Origin: Parelaphostrongylus tenuis
Lineage: Eukaryota; Nematoda; Chromadorea; Rhabditida; Metastrongylidae
Reading direction: 5' to 3'
Assembly (NCBI GenBank): GCA_019055375.1
Contig: JAHQIW010000733.1
Coordinates: 20,986-84,985 of the forward strand
Length of the DNA: 64,000 nucleotides
This document shows, in pieces, positions 42,020 to 54,233 of the stretch. Within the stretch, counting starts at the first letter, position 1, and every line of letters begins with the position of its first letter. A model generated the notes under the pieces. The model had not been told where the DNA came from. It saw nothing but the letters and a program-made list of their open reading frames with translations, and did no database searches. A program made the position numbers and the translations under genes.

Positions 42020-42540
42020 ATATTGAAGTCAGTTCTACTTGCCACTCCGAGGATATTAACATCATCAGGAAGGAGCCGATTCGAGAATAGACAGCTGCTC
42101 AGTATCGTCGCCGACTTGAAAGAAATCGTAGTGTCACCGCCTTCTATGTTTCCGAGAATCGCCGAAAGCCTCCATTGGCCAAAGATGCATGACAGCCTTA
42201 GCGCGATAATTCCAAAAGAATAAATAATCCCTTCTTTATATTGCGCTTCAAACCAAATTAAGCGGTTCAAAATTTCATGATAATATTTTCTGTTAAGTAG
42301 CTCAACATATTTTTCGATTATTTTAGAATACGATTCCAACATTGCTTCAAATTTTTTTCACAAGGCCAGCTAGAATGTGAGGGCAGTTTGCAGTGATGAA
42401 TTTCAGCAGCAAGTGCACAGAGAGGAATACTTCATCTAGTACACACCTTGCCCACCTGGTAGTGTTCCACATCCCAACAGTGGGGCGGCAAAGGAGAAGA
42501 TACAAATCAGCAGCTCTATCGCAGTTTTGGAGAATGTCAT
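42020..42540 (-). CDS. Putative small secreted protein, two exons
   Basis: Exon 1 (42540-42447) encodes a start, a hydrophobic signal peptide (IELLICIFSFAAPLLG) and CGTLPGGQ; its donor is AAG|GTGTGT. Just before the ATG, CTTGCAG|AAA could be a trans-splice acceptor. Exon 2 could start at 42143 (acceptor GGAAACATAG), which closes the split codon in phase. It then reads EGGDTTISFKSATILSSCLF and LLPDDVNILGVASRTDF; its end is unclear and is set arbitrarily at 42020. Secreted nematode proteins with a Cys-Gly...Pro.Gly.Gln start after the signal peptide are known to me only from memory, so the family match is tentative. The second exon lacks obvious further cysteines. Confidence 0.4.
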
Positions 42541-42649
42541 TTTCTGCAAGACTTGCTTTGAATTTTTTGAAAAATTAGCGAACTTTAGAAGGCAAGCAGG
42601 GGTTAAATGAAAGATATGTTCCACATAGAGAGGATTCAAGTCAGTTATG

Positions 42650-43559
42650 TTATAAGTGAATGTGTCTACATTGATTTACACGATTTCACGTCAAATTTTC
42701 CAATCTGGGTGGTTTTAATAAAGTGCCCAGTCATCTGGCTAGTTAAAACAGATCCTGTTAAAAGAAATCCTTCGCTTCAGAACTGATCACTTGCAAATGC
42801 AAATTCAACAGCTGCACAAATACAATTTCACTTGCAATAAGAGTAAGAATTCTGATATTTGAATGGCTGTGCTATGCGTATTACCACAAGCAAATCTAGA
42901 GTAAAATTTTCTCGGTCAACTAACATAGACATATAACGCAAAACCGTCAAAATAGAAACAGTTGGCCAGATTGTGAAGGACTAAGGAATTCATTTCTTAG
43001 TCACTCTTCTTACATTAATAGACTCCTGGATGCTCAACAGAATTGGCAAAAATTTATAAGTGGTATTTTGGCTTTTTTCTCAATCTTCCTTCCTGCCTCT
43101 GATGCATATCTTCAGTCTGGTTGTAATCTCATTAACTTCTTGAAAAATGTTCATCAAAGACTACTTGTTCCGATGGTTTCATTTTGTGCATATATTCTGG
43201 AATGAAACCAGTTCTGCCAAGAAAGCATTCATACTTCATTAATTTTCACAGCGATAAACGGTGCTAGTCAGAATGATTGTATTTTATTCAAGAACCTAAA
43301 TCAGTCAGCTTCAGAATTTTGCGCTTTTTTACTATCTCTCAGATCGAGAGCTTCGTTCTGAAGTATGAATCATCACTGACAAAGCGAAAATGTGGTTACT
43401 TAACACCGCTGGCTCCATAAAGCTGCAACAAATTGAGTAAACTCAGAATATACAAGTAGGACTGTGAAAAACTCTTTCAAGAAGAGTGAAGTCAAATTTG
43501 AAGGCGAATCATCGGGTATTCTTGAAGGATTGACCAATTCCGAGGACCACTTTTCACCC
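42650..43559. other. No gene recognised
   Basis: AT-rich; no splice-supported frame or repeat was found. Confidence 0.4.
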
Positions 43560-43900
43560 TCCATAAAGCCTTACGCGTGGAACACCATTAGATATATTTA
43601 AACTCTTTTTTTCGCTTTTTTCTTGAGCTTTCGGTAGTCATTCGATAGTTGAATCTTGAGGATTTCCATTGTACACTTGTTTCTTGGAAGGCCTTAATAA
43701 CGCACTATACCATCAGAAAGAATTACGTTTCACCTTCAGTGGGCATTGTCTGCATGGCTGATAGCTGTGCTTTGCCTTTCATCAAATTTTAGTGGCACAT
43801 AGCTCAAAAAGCGATGTCTCTGCAACTAAGTTCGGTTTTTGAGATGTTCTCCAAAAAGCATTGTAAAAGCGAAAAAAATTTTGTTTCGTACTAGAGATAT
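43560..43900 (+). repeat. R1 repeat units
   Basis: GGTAGTCATTCGATAGTTGA, ATCTTGAGGATTTCC, then TAACGCACTATACC and ACGTTTCACCTTCAGTGG follow R1 order. Confidence 0.5.
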
Positions 43901-44329
43901 ACGTAGCAAAAGCATATAATCCCGTAGAGAATTTTGCGATGTATTGCAATATTGAAGACTCTGAAAACATTTTTCGAAATGGAGATAAGCAAAAATTAAG
44001 CGTACTCGAATTGTGCTGTGCACAGATATTTCAAGTGTGCCTTCGAAGGTGCGATTTTGTTACTTACTCACAAGATTTTTTCTTATTCGAAAACGTTTTG
44101 AGTAGTTTGTATATGAATTAAAGAAGAAGCTTTGCTCTATCGTTCTATCGATAATAACCTTTTATTTTCAATCTACATAATTAACCGCTCGAAAAGAAAG
44201 TTGTGGGGCATTTTGATATTTATGAGATAACTCCTAGGCAAATAATGGGAATATTCCAGTTCCTCATGTGAGATTTTCACATCGAAGGCCTAGATGATAT
44301 TCGTTATATTTTAACTTTGCTACAAGCCT

Positions 44330-45030
44330 CCATCGTGTCCTACGATACAATCAAAGTGCGTGTTTTATTGCGTCATTACTGGAGAAAGGGTCTGTCACAG
44401 CGAGCTGCAGGAGATGAAACAGCGAAATTGAAGGGCAAGGCACAACAGGAAATCTGCCGCTGGAGGCTGGTTTGAACGTTTTCAACGCCGAAAATTTTGA
44501 GCGTGAAGACAAGGTTCGTTCAGGACATCTAAGAAAGTTGAGCAGCGGAGATCTGATTGCTGCTTTGAGGGATGAATCGTCGGCAAGCGCTCACGAATCA
44601 ACAGCCGAATTTGTTGTTTCTCATGAAACTGAGCCAACTCATCTTAACGAGCTTAACTTTGCGCACAAGAGGCCATGACAAGATCCGTACGAACTCACTG
44701 AAGCACACGCCACAAGAGTCGAAATTTGCAGTCAACTGCTCAACAACCCACTGATGATCGATTATGAAAACGCTTTGTGACTTCGGGCGAGAAGCGGGTG
44801 TACCTGGTTATTCACAGTCTACACAACTAGCTGATTTAGATGAGTCAAGCTCAGTCATCAATGCAGCACTTTTTGAAGGACCTCCGATTTGGATCGCTAA
44901 TTGGAGTTGAAGATGTCAAGAGTTCTTTAACTTCGAAATCGAAGGATTGGTGGTCCGACCAGATCAGAAACTTGATGGACCGCTGGCAGAAAGTCTAAAA
45001 AAACAATGGCTTTTATTTTGAAGAATAGTT
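44330..45030 (+). pseudogene. mariner transposase relic, core deleted
   Basis: In changing frames the plus strand reads VLLRHYWRKGLSQRAAGDET (helix-turn-helix), then AGWFERFQRRKF, REDKVRSGHLRKLSSGDLIA and AALRDESSAS. It continues with EKRVYLVIHSLHN, and near the end KDLRFGSLIGVEDVKSSL, KDWWSDQIRNLMDRWQKV and GFYFEE with a stop. Order and content match the mariner family from N to C terminus, but the centre with the catalytic Asp residues is missing or scrambled and several stops are present. The end resembles the short mariner tail at 62570-62640. Confidence 0.75.
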
Positions 45031-46525
45031 ATCATTGTTTTTGTTTGGAATTCATGCATAAATTTTCAATTTTTTATAAGTGCCCGAGAACTTTCTTTCA
45101 AGGTAGTAGCTATGAAATTATTCTAAAGCGTTACGTGATTCAAATGAACAACTTATACTTCATTTCGCTATTGGAGCACTCCGTGCGAATTAATCTTATT
45201 ATAGAATCATCGAGATTACAGCTATCAAAAAACTCCTCAAAGGATGATGAAAAGTAGATCAGAGATGTAGTCGAACATACAAAAAGAGCCGAAAGTAGAA
45301 GGTCTTTTAAAGTGTTACAGAGTATGATAGTAAAGTAACACTTCGTACAAAAAAATGGAAAGTTAGAAATCTCGTGGGATCTAATTATGGCCAAGTATCA
45401 TATTCGACTGTCAGTCGATCAGGCAGCAGTTTTCAAATTTCTTTATAAGTTTTGTAGAGCATGTACAAGAGTTCTTGTGAGCAAACTGCTTAATGTCCAA
45501 ATCACTTCGAACATATCTCTATGCCAAAATCTTTATTTTCGATCATGCCCAATGTTGCATTAAGGCGACTCTGTTTCAAAGAAAGAAGTCACTTTTCTCT
45601 ATGAGGAGCGCTGTGTTAAGATCACATTCAAACCTCTAAACCAATGTAAGAATTTTGGAATAGCACATCACTAGAATTTATCCTTGCCTAATAATTATAT
45701 ATAGCACACTCAACTCCAGTTTCAATGTGTCTTATCAACTTTAAAGCCCCATTTTGCATATGTCAAAATGAATAAAAAATTTACTTTTTTTTCAAAGTTG
45801 AAGAATAAAATAGAGACAGAGTCGAGCGTTCCTGTACGAGGATTTAGTCAACTATAGTCCCAAATTCACATTTTGTGCGCTTTCTAATTATGGAACAGTG
45901 TTTTTGAGCTATTAAGGAATGTCATCTTTGACTATACCACCACAATGAACAGTTGTCCAAAACCCTTTACGTTTGAAAAATTAGAAAAATCTCCAAGATA
46001 CTTCTTCCCTAGTTTTTTTAATGAGTTGTTAAACTAAACTTGGGATACCCTAACTACAAGAATATCGAGTTTCAAAGAGAACTCGTTGATTGAGGGTAGA
46101 TTCAACCCACTTTGTCCTCTCCGATATTTGAGGTGTTAACCACCACTCAATCGAGGCCCTTCCCTTACCTCTCTCACTGCAATGGCCCCACACCGTCTTG
46201 GTGTTATCGGGCAATGATCCGCCAACGGGATCAACTTGAGTGACACAAATCGTTGTTCTCGTATTTCAGCATTCTTGTTGTTGTATCTCACATCGTAATC
46301 TGCTATAAGGGTGAATGCAGAGTAGACATAGTTCCAACATAGATTGGCTACAGTCTTAAAGCTTATAAAAATTTGCAGTGTTCTGTAGCGAGTCGTATAT
46401 AAGGATGAAATATTTTGCCAGTTAAAATAAGATGAGACGACAAATGTGCCACCTCGCACCTGTTCGCTTATTATCGCGCAAAACTAAATTACATACAGAA
46501 GAGATAAGAAGACCCTTTTCTTAAT
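45031..46525. other. No gene recognised
   Basis: AT-rich. A GC-richer patch at 46130-46270 has minus-strand frames without splice signals. Confidence 0.35.
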
Positions 46526-47514
46526 ATCTTTTTACGACGGCTTGCTGCTCATCACAAATGGAATGCAGCAGATGTGGCTCCAGTGGGAAAAAACGACATA
46601 TTTGGAACACCCCACAAAATGCGACGCTTCCCTATCTGCTGATCTGTGGAGACCACATTATGAAGTAGGTATTAGCGCCACAAAAGCATAGAAAGATTTC
46701 TTCAAATTCAGCAAACTACATTCATTAGGAAAGTAAAGTTCAAATCCTAGAAGTACATTCCAATTTCACCTTGAGATAGAGCGTCTACAGAGAGGCATAG
46801 ATTGATTGGCAACAAAATATGACGGACGAAAAATGGACAGAAGCAAATGATACAGCTATAAATGGGCTTTACGGAAGTAAACTTCGCGGAGGACCATCTG
46901 CACGATGGGCGGGATTGCTTGTGGCTGAAATGAATCAGCTGCTCTTCAGATTCAAATATTTTACAAATGATTAACACTTGGGCATTGTGTCTATTTGCGG
47001 TTTACTCAGTGACGGGCTTTCTAAGAAGCCAAGTAGGTAAAAACACATGCTTTTGGGAATAGCGCATAACACACCTATGAAAATTACACCAATAACCTTT
47101 CGAAAATTATTTTCAGGCGGTAATTGGGTGGGAACAAATTGTTAATCAATCGTTTAACCGATACTAGCATTGAAACCATTGAGCTAAAGCCAATCAGCTT
47201 CATTACAGCTTCGTGGTATGTTACGCGCACTTCTCATATTCTCATCATACGATAAATCATCATAACAACATGAAGGCTAGATCACAATCGGAACATATAC
47301 GATGTTATAGAATCTGTCGTATTTCTAAAATGTACAGACAAAAATTAACTTGTAGATCAGTTAACTTCAAACTAAAGTAAACAGTGATCGAAGTAGTCTC
47401 CCTCCACATGAAGACAATTCAGCCAAATATGCGGCAGCACAGATATATCTCGGCAATGAAATCGCAATCCTTCGATTTGTAAAAGAAATCAAAGATTTTA
47501 GGTATTGATGTTTT

Positions 47515-48331
47515 TTACCTGTGTATTAATTTCTCTTGAACATCCCTTTCTTGGCTTGTCAGATAATCAATCTCCTTCTTCATGTAATGTCTTGAACTAA
47601 CGCTGCGCTGTGCAAACTTCGTAAATTTCTTCATCATGCACCTTGCAAAATTATCGATGAGCCTAAAAGCGTTGACACACAATTCTAGTAAAAGTGAAGC
47701 AGCAGACGAATTTCGCGTGCGCAAAATAACAAGCTTTCTGATCAAATTGACGCAAAATGTATGAGTAAAAATTATTTTCTTGGCCATTACGACAAAACTA
47801 AATCTACGGGCTATTATCAGGCTTGATAGAAGCTTCTTTAACGCCCGCTAAAGGTTCAAAGTTTTTACATGAATTCAATCGAAATAACAATACTCATTCC
47901 TCAAATTAAAGAACATCACTGTCCACGATCTTCTGCCAACGATCCGCAAGCTTCCGGCTCTGCTGGAAATAACCAATCTTTGGGCTTTGCACCAGAACTC
48001 CTGACATAACTCTACAACTTAATTCAATGTCTTGAATCGGTATAAACGCAGGAGATGGTCCATTAAGTGGGAAAGACATCAAATCGGACGCAACATTTGC
48101 ACTGTTGGGTAAAAGCGGCAAGACCCCGACTCCCTCGATTTCATGAACTAGATAAACTAGCTTTTCCTTAGTCTTCTTTGCGCTATGAATTTGGCATTGC
48201 TTTGCTAAAAGACCGCGCGAGTTTGACGAATCAATGTAGCGTACTTTTCCTTCTACGCATCGAGAGTCTCTTATGGAATTATTCCCGAGATATTTCCATG
48301 AATTTACAACATCCGATACTGTGTAAAACAA
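47515..48331 (-). CDS. Left-arm copy of exon-like frames (see 62195-63011)
   Basis: Minus-strand mirror of the frames at 62195-62620 and 62739-63011, with identical translation. If the frames are real exons, the palindrome carries two copies of them; the evidence is given in the right-arm entry. Confidence 0.25.
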
Positions 48332-49129
48332 AAATAAACTTCAAAATTTTTTTGAGTGTTGAGGAACGTTTTCTTCAACGTAATAGTAAAAAGCTGCATT
48401 CATGCGCCCTCTAATCATTGTTAGAAGTAGTTCAAGACACATCTAATTGTTACAATGATTTTGCGGCTGTCTAGTGACGAGTCAAGTCAGTCTTGCTATA
48501 TCATTGGACAACTCTAATATCAATTCGCCGATGCGAGAGAGATGGAAGGCTTTGCCAGCACGGAACTCGGAATCGAACAGCGCTGGTATGCCTACAAGGT
48601 AATTCTAACCTCTAACCACATCTAACATAGTTCTACACGTTTTTCGACACTCTTCAGCATAGTCGAAGCATTATACAAGCAGAGGTGAGATCAAGCGATG
48701 GAGAACCGAATACGTAAACTTTCATAGCAATTACATCATGTGCAATTCTTCTTAGTGGCTTGCTATCTCACCATAGCAACTCTGTATAAGTTGAAGTGCA
48801 GTGTCCAGTTGAAAAGAGTCAAGTTTTACTCAATGGTGTTTTCTACGTGGTGCAGCGGTCTACTCAAATGGACACTTTTGAATAGCTGATTCATCTCGCA
48901 CGATGTAATAAAGACGCTCATGCATGGCTTACTTCCTTGTCAGAAGAAGCTTTTTCTTTCATTTTTGAATAAAGAAGTTGGCATAATGGTTGAACAGTTG
49001 TGTTAAAGATAGAAGGATCAAATCGAAAAGTGGATAAATAGGTAGCCATCATTTAACTCTTAAAGGATGGCGTGCATCCGATGAGGTACACGATTGCTTA
49101 AAGGCCTTTCTCGCTGTATGATAGCTTTC

Positions 49130-50770
49130 TCTCAGATATTTGGCAAACATCTAAAAGCTTAAATTTATTCGTATTCAAAAATATGTTTAATTTCTGGAAA
49201 AGTCTTTTGATTACGCTGCAACAGTGAGAATTATATTAGATGGCTCCTCACTAAAGTTTTATTAGTCATCAGATAGCACAAAATTCGCTAATTTTGATAA
49301 TATAGATGGTTTTTTAAAACTTTAACAAAAAAACGATGTAAGAGCGAAAAGAAGATCACATTTCACGCCTAAAATGCTACCCCACCGCTTGGACGTTCTA
49401 GGTGGTTAATTTGTAATCATAGGTGTAGCTTATAAGTCAGAGGTGCCTCAACCTTACATGAAAGTATAGTTTATAAACCATTTACACAAGTTTTCAATAT
49501 AAAGAGTAAATTTTTTCTCTTGAAATCCCTCATTTTTTGGCCATAATACCACGTCCTTGTATGAAATAATCAAATTTTCAACCACTATAGCCCATTTGCA
49601 TCGCCTGTCTTGTAAGAACGTGGCTTGAGGGCACAACTTTTACAACCAAATGTAGGTTTTTGTGGAGCTATTTCTAATAGGTAGGTGAACAAGTGTTGGG
49701 AAGAGCGCGCGTCCATCACTGCCTACGGTACGGTACTTCTCCTATCAGTGCCCATATTCAAAAAAAGTATTTTCCGCTCTTTCTAGACAATTTAATAGTT
49801 ATTGGATAGCTCAAATCTCGAAAATTTGAAAGGTGTACTTTACTTTTCCAAAGATCTTTTTATTACACTCCAACAGGGAAAAGAATATGCTATTTAACAC
49901 TCGCTCAAGTATGCTTGTGCATCTTTTGATGAACAAAGCTTTTCCTGAAAACACAAATCTCAGCAAATATAATAGTGTTTTTAATTTTCCAAGAAATCTC
50001 ATGATTTTATTGCAACATTGAAACTAAGATTGTATTTCACAGCAGGTCATATATCTTCCACCGGTATGTGTATGGATGATGGAACATTGTATCATCGTAG
50101 TTAGATAATTGATCGCTCAAATCTCAGGGATTTTAATGATGCGCATGTCTTCTGAAAAAGTCTCTTGCGAGCTGTAGCAACAAGAATAAAACGGTGTTGC
50201 ACATCTGAGTATTTTTTTCCAGACGCAGCTTTTCTCTCATGCTATCGCATTCATTTGATAGTCTAAACCATGAAAATTCCAAGGATATGCTTAATTTTTG
50301 AGAGCAACTCCTTAGTTCATCGTTACAGCTAGAAGAATATTGAGTTTCACACTTGGCGCGCACCGCATACCACATGTCAATTGCGCTTAGCGATCGACAC
50401 GGCTCCGAGTGCGATACTCAATAATCTTTCAGCTGTTACAACAAAGTAAAACCCTATTCTCATAAACTAAGCTTATAATTGAGATCGTTGAGATTTTTGC
50501 TATCGAATGGTCATTGATAGTCTAAGTGAAATCCTTTGTCCAGTGAAAGTTGCTTGAGTGTGAAAGAAAAAGGTACCATATTTTGAGCAGCGACAAATTT
50601 TTAGGCTAATCTCGTTCGCTGAGTAGTGAATTTTTATAGGAGTGTTTGCGGTTATTCGATAGTTTAAATCCCTATCTGAAACTAAGCGTCGCTGGTCTAC
50701 AACAATACCCTTGTATAATGCTGTAGCATCCAGGAAGACATTTTGTCTCCCACTCGCATTTCTCCTTCAT
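49130..50770. repeat. R1 repeat cluster (left arm)
   Basis: Series of units: ATTGGATAGCTCAAATCTCG (49803), ATTGATCGCTCAAATCTCAG (50108), CGAGCTGTAGCAACAAG (50168), CATTTGATAGTCTAAACC (50251), GTTATTCGATAGTTTAAATC (50652) and TAATGCTGTAGCATCC (50716). Each is followed by a TTTCAC or TCTCCCACTCG block. Spacing of 150-300 bp. Confidence 0.6.
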
Positions 50771-53438
50771 TTTTACCACGTGTATAGATCGCTGGAAGAA
50801 CGAAAAGCATGTCAGCGTGTACAGATTTTTCCGTTGTCTTAAAATCACGGGTTTTTATCTAAAGTTTCTGTCGATGCGGCAGGAAGATCCTCAGTAAAAT
50901 AAAAAGATTTCCATCGTGATTACCTTTGTGCAATGCAGTACAATTGATTGAATGCTAAATTCACTACGATTTCATAATGAGGGTTTTCTCTATAGAAGAC
51001 ACGTATAGCTAAACCAAAAGCATATGAGTGAGTAGAGAATAATTCATTCTGTCAAAGTGATACAAGAATTCCGGAAATTTTTCCCAAACGAAGAAAAAAA
51101 AACCTTAACCAAACAACGAAAATCGCGCAACTTACTTTGCGAGCATCCACTTCTATAGTCGCACGTTAGGAGTTAGGGATCCTTTTATAGTGATGCCATA
51201 TATCTTTGCTGATTCGTATTTGTATCCTTCCTTATCTACCAACAGTTCAAAGAACCGGAATCCTTGGCTGATTTTGTTCTCTTCTGGGAAATCGATAATC
51301 CATTACAACATCCTGAGTGATAAACGAGTGGATGAAAGTACTATGAAAATTTTCTCGTAGCAAATTACTACTCTTCCATTCAGTGCTCGTACATACTAGT
51401 AGAAATCGTTTTTTTCATGGAATGGATACGATTGTCTTAGCAATGGAAACGGATATTTTACTGAATTAAAATCAAGTCAAATTTTATTTTTGGTCACTTC
51501 CTCGTTTAGCACGATGTTGATTAACTTTGTTATGGCTTGAATATTGTTTAGCATAATGCTAGCAGACATTTACGATTGACAGCGAAACCATGAAGGAGTC
51601 GATTTGCATATGCAACTTGATAACGTCTTGAATTTTATCCGACATGACTGCATGTATAGATAAGATTTCTATGCCATTTCATCGTTTTTTACGGTCGCAA
51701 AATAACAGCGGAATAAGACACTGCTCCCGATTGAGCTTGTGAAACTTCACAAGTTTTCTTTAGAATGATAAGCATCAAATTGAAGCGTAGCTAAACATCT
51801 ATCTGCTAGTTACATTGTATAGCATGCACGATTTCACCTTAAATTTTGTTAGCCTCTGATGGCTTCGCAGTTTGACAATGTGAAATATTCTCTTTGTGTA
51901 AGGATGTTCTTCTTTGCTATCGTGAAAGGCGTGAGTACAGGTGATAAAACTTCCAAACATCGATTTGAAGCGTAGCTAAACATCTGCCTGTTTGCTTGAT
52001 TCGTATAGCATATAGGACTTCACCTTGAATTTTGTCACCCTCTCATCGCTTGGCAGTTTGACGATGGGAAGTACTCTTTTTGTGAAAGGAAGTTTGCTTT
52101 ACCGTCGTGAAGGGAGTGAATATAGTTGACAAAACTCCCAAGAAATAAGTGAAATAGACGTTCTTTAGACTCTAGAATTTCAGTATAAGGAGTGGTAAGT
52201 TGGAGAATAATGTTAACGACAGAACAAAGCATGGTAGAACCTAAAAGCAAGAATACAGAGTGCCAACTGCTTTTGATGACCTGTCATCTAAAAAACCATT
52301 AGTGTAAGAATACCAACTGAGGTGCTTGCCCTTGTTGTCTTTGGCACTTCAGCCAACTCAGTGCTCTAGATGAAACTAAGCTTTAAGCTCCAGGTTTACC
52401 GCTGTTTTCAGCTCCTTTTGAAAAATTTGAATCTCTTGCTAATTCAACATCAAATAGACAGTGCTTGGCAAGAAGTACTCCGCATGCGCTGCCACCGCAC
52501 AATGCTTAGGTATCTGACTACTTCTGAGTGGTGAGACCGTTTTTTACACTTATTTTCGGAATTGAAATTTTACTTGAAGAATTGCACAATCTGTGTTCAT
52601 TAGCGCTTTCTCGCCGAATTATCTTTTTTCCATAAAACAGTGCTGTTCCACTCGATTACAGAAACAGAAGCGCCGAGTCATGTGCAAAATTGAAAGTCCT
52701 ATGACTAGTGATGCGAATTAAGCTAAAAAAGTGTGATTAATGAAGTTGTATAGCCAGAAACTTTTTCTATGCTATTGTCAGAGCACACGCGATTATGGCA
52801 TTTCCTACAAAAAATGTGTACACAACTTGATACTGTTTGAAAAAATTTGATACTGAAATTATGTCTACACAAGCACACCTTTATACATCTTTCACATCAT
52901 TACGAGAGTAAATTCACCATGGCATTATTTGGTTTTAGCAGACGTTGCCAAATGTGACCGCATATCTGGATTGGTTCAATCGGAAAATCATTTTGCACCA
53001 CAGTGTACATCATCATTGTCAAGGATGATATTGTTTCAAATCAATATAGGTTTCTAATAAAAAAGCTGGAAAGGTTTTGAAACAGTAAAAGAAATAGTAG
53101 CCGAAATTGTTGTCGATGCTAGCGAAGCTCTTCAATAGATGTCCTCATTGAGTATGGTAAGCATAAAATTTCCACATTCGCAAAATCGCACATTGCCATA
53201 CAAATGACCATCTGTAAAAGCTTGCTATGGTATAGCGATGTGGTGTAGTATCATGCCGATTGGAATGCAATGTATGCAATTATGTAGGCTACTTTCCTAC
53301 GTTAGTGGCGTGTCTGGTGAAGTTCTTTTGATGGATGCATCATTCATTTATACTGAATAAAAAGGCCAAAATGTTTGTCTCTATAAGTGAAGCAGCATAT
53401 GTCAACTGACGTATAGTCCAGCCTGCTATGGAAGTGAA
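50771..53438. other. Palindrome arm, no gene recognised
   Basis: Contains a local direct repeat: TGAAGCGTAGCTAAACATCT occurs at about 51782 and 51967, each followed by similar sequence to about 52100 (tandem copies of some 185 bp). The frame at 52250-52035 lies inside this repeat and is not considered a gene. Confidence 0.45.
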
Positions 53439-53439
53439 C

Positions 53440-54233
53440 ATCACCTGTATCACCTGTCACCTGTCGTCCCGTTGATGTCGAGTGAATCGAGCGGGTACGA
53501 GCAACTCTTCCAATTTTCCCTAGCGCGTGCAAGAGTAGCCCAGTGGGTCCTCCACGCTCTAGGGATTCGTTGAGCATCATATCTTTCTTCTATCGCTTTC
53601 GTGAAGAAATCAAACTAACGGGTCAGTGGTCTTCCTTCAGAGCGCTTGACGTCCCGAGGAATCCAGTCGGTAACGGTTCTCGTCCATCGGTTGTCGTTGA
53701 AGCGCATCACTTGTCCGGCCCACCTTATTTTCGATATCCTGGCGTGTAGAACGGCGTCTCTGATTTTCGATCGTTGACGTAGGTCGGGACTTCGGATCCT
53801 TCCTCTCATTTGCCAGATACGAGATACTCCTAGCATCGACCCTTCGACTACGCGTTCGATAACGCCAAGTGAACTTTCATCCTGCTTACTTAGCGACCAG
53901 GTTTCTGGTGCATACTTTAGAGCAGGGATAATTGTCGAGTCGAAAAGGTTTGCACGGAGTCAGATGTTCTTTTTCCTCTTCACTATATTTTCGATGTTCT
54001 TAAACGTCCGCCAAGCCGCTCGTTTCCTCCTGCTCAACTCCGGAGCTAGGTCGTTCATCATGTTGATTTCACGACCTAGATAGACGTAAGTGAAGCATTC
54101 GGAGATTATCGTTCCGTTGAGCGTGAATGGGGCCTTAGAAACCCATCCGTTCCTCATGAACATTGTCTTCGTTAGATTCAGTTGGAGACCAATCCTTCCA
54201 CAGGCGTTGTCGAAATCGGTCAACATTCGTTCC
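53440..54233 (-). mobile_element. RTE 3' part, inverted copy in left arm
   Basis: Identical on the opposite strand to 56291-57084. It starts just after the polymerase FADD motif and includes MLTDFDNACGRIGLQLNLTK, WAGQVMRFNDNRWTRTVTDW and the GTGATACAGGTGAT 3' end. It lacks all catalytic parts. It stops abruptly at 54233, where the plus-strand RTE begins. Confidence 0.9.

Larger units (their letters stand above)
46526..54233 (+). repeat. Giant palindrome, left arm (7708 bp)
   Basis: Reverse complement of 56291-64000. Coordinates pair as x + y = 110524 near the centre and 110526 outside 52500. I found a substitution at 51159/59367, another at 51670/58856, and two 1-nt indels near 52516-52530/57998-58010. 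All other stretches I compared were identical, including the outermost 100 bp. The outer end is not real: the partner arm is cut by the window edge. Confidence 0.97.

Noticed and set aside
49811..50021. Overlapping frames on both strands in the R1 cluster
   Set aside because: Both are AT-rich chance frames inside R1 repeats, mirrored in the other arm.
52035..52250. 71-codon frame in both arms as a gene
   Set aside because: It lies within a local tandem repeat, has no domain or splice support, and its presence in both arms only reflects the palindrome.
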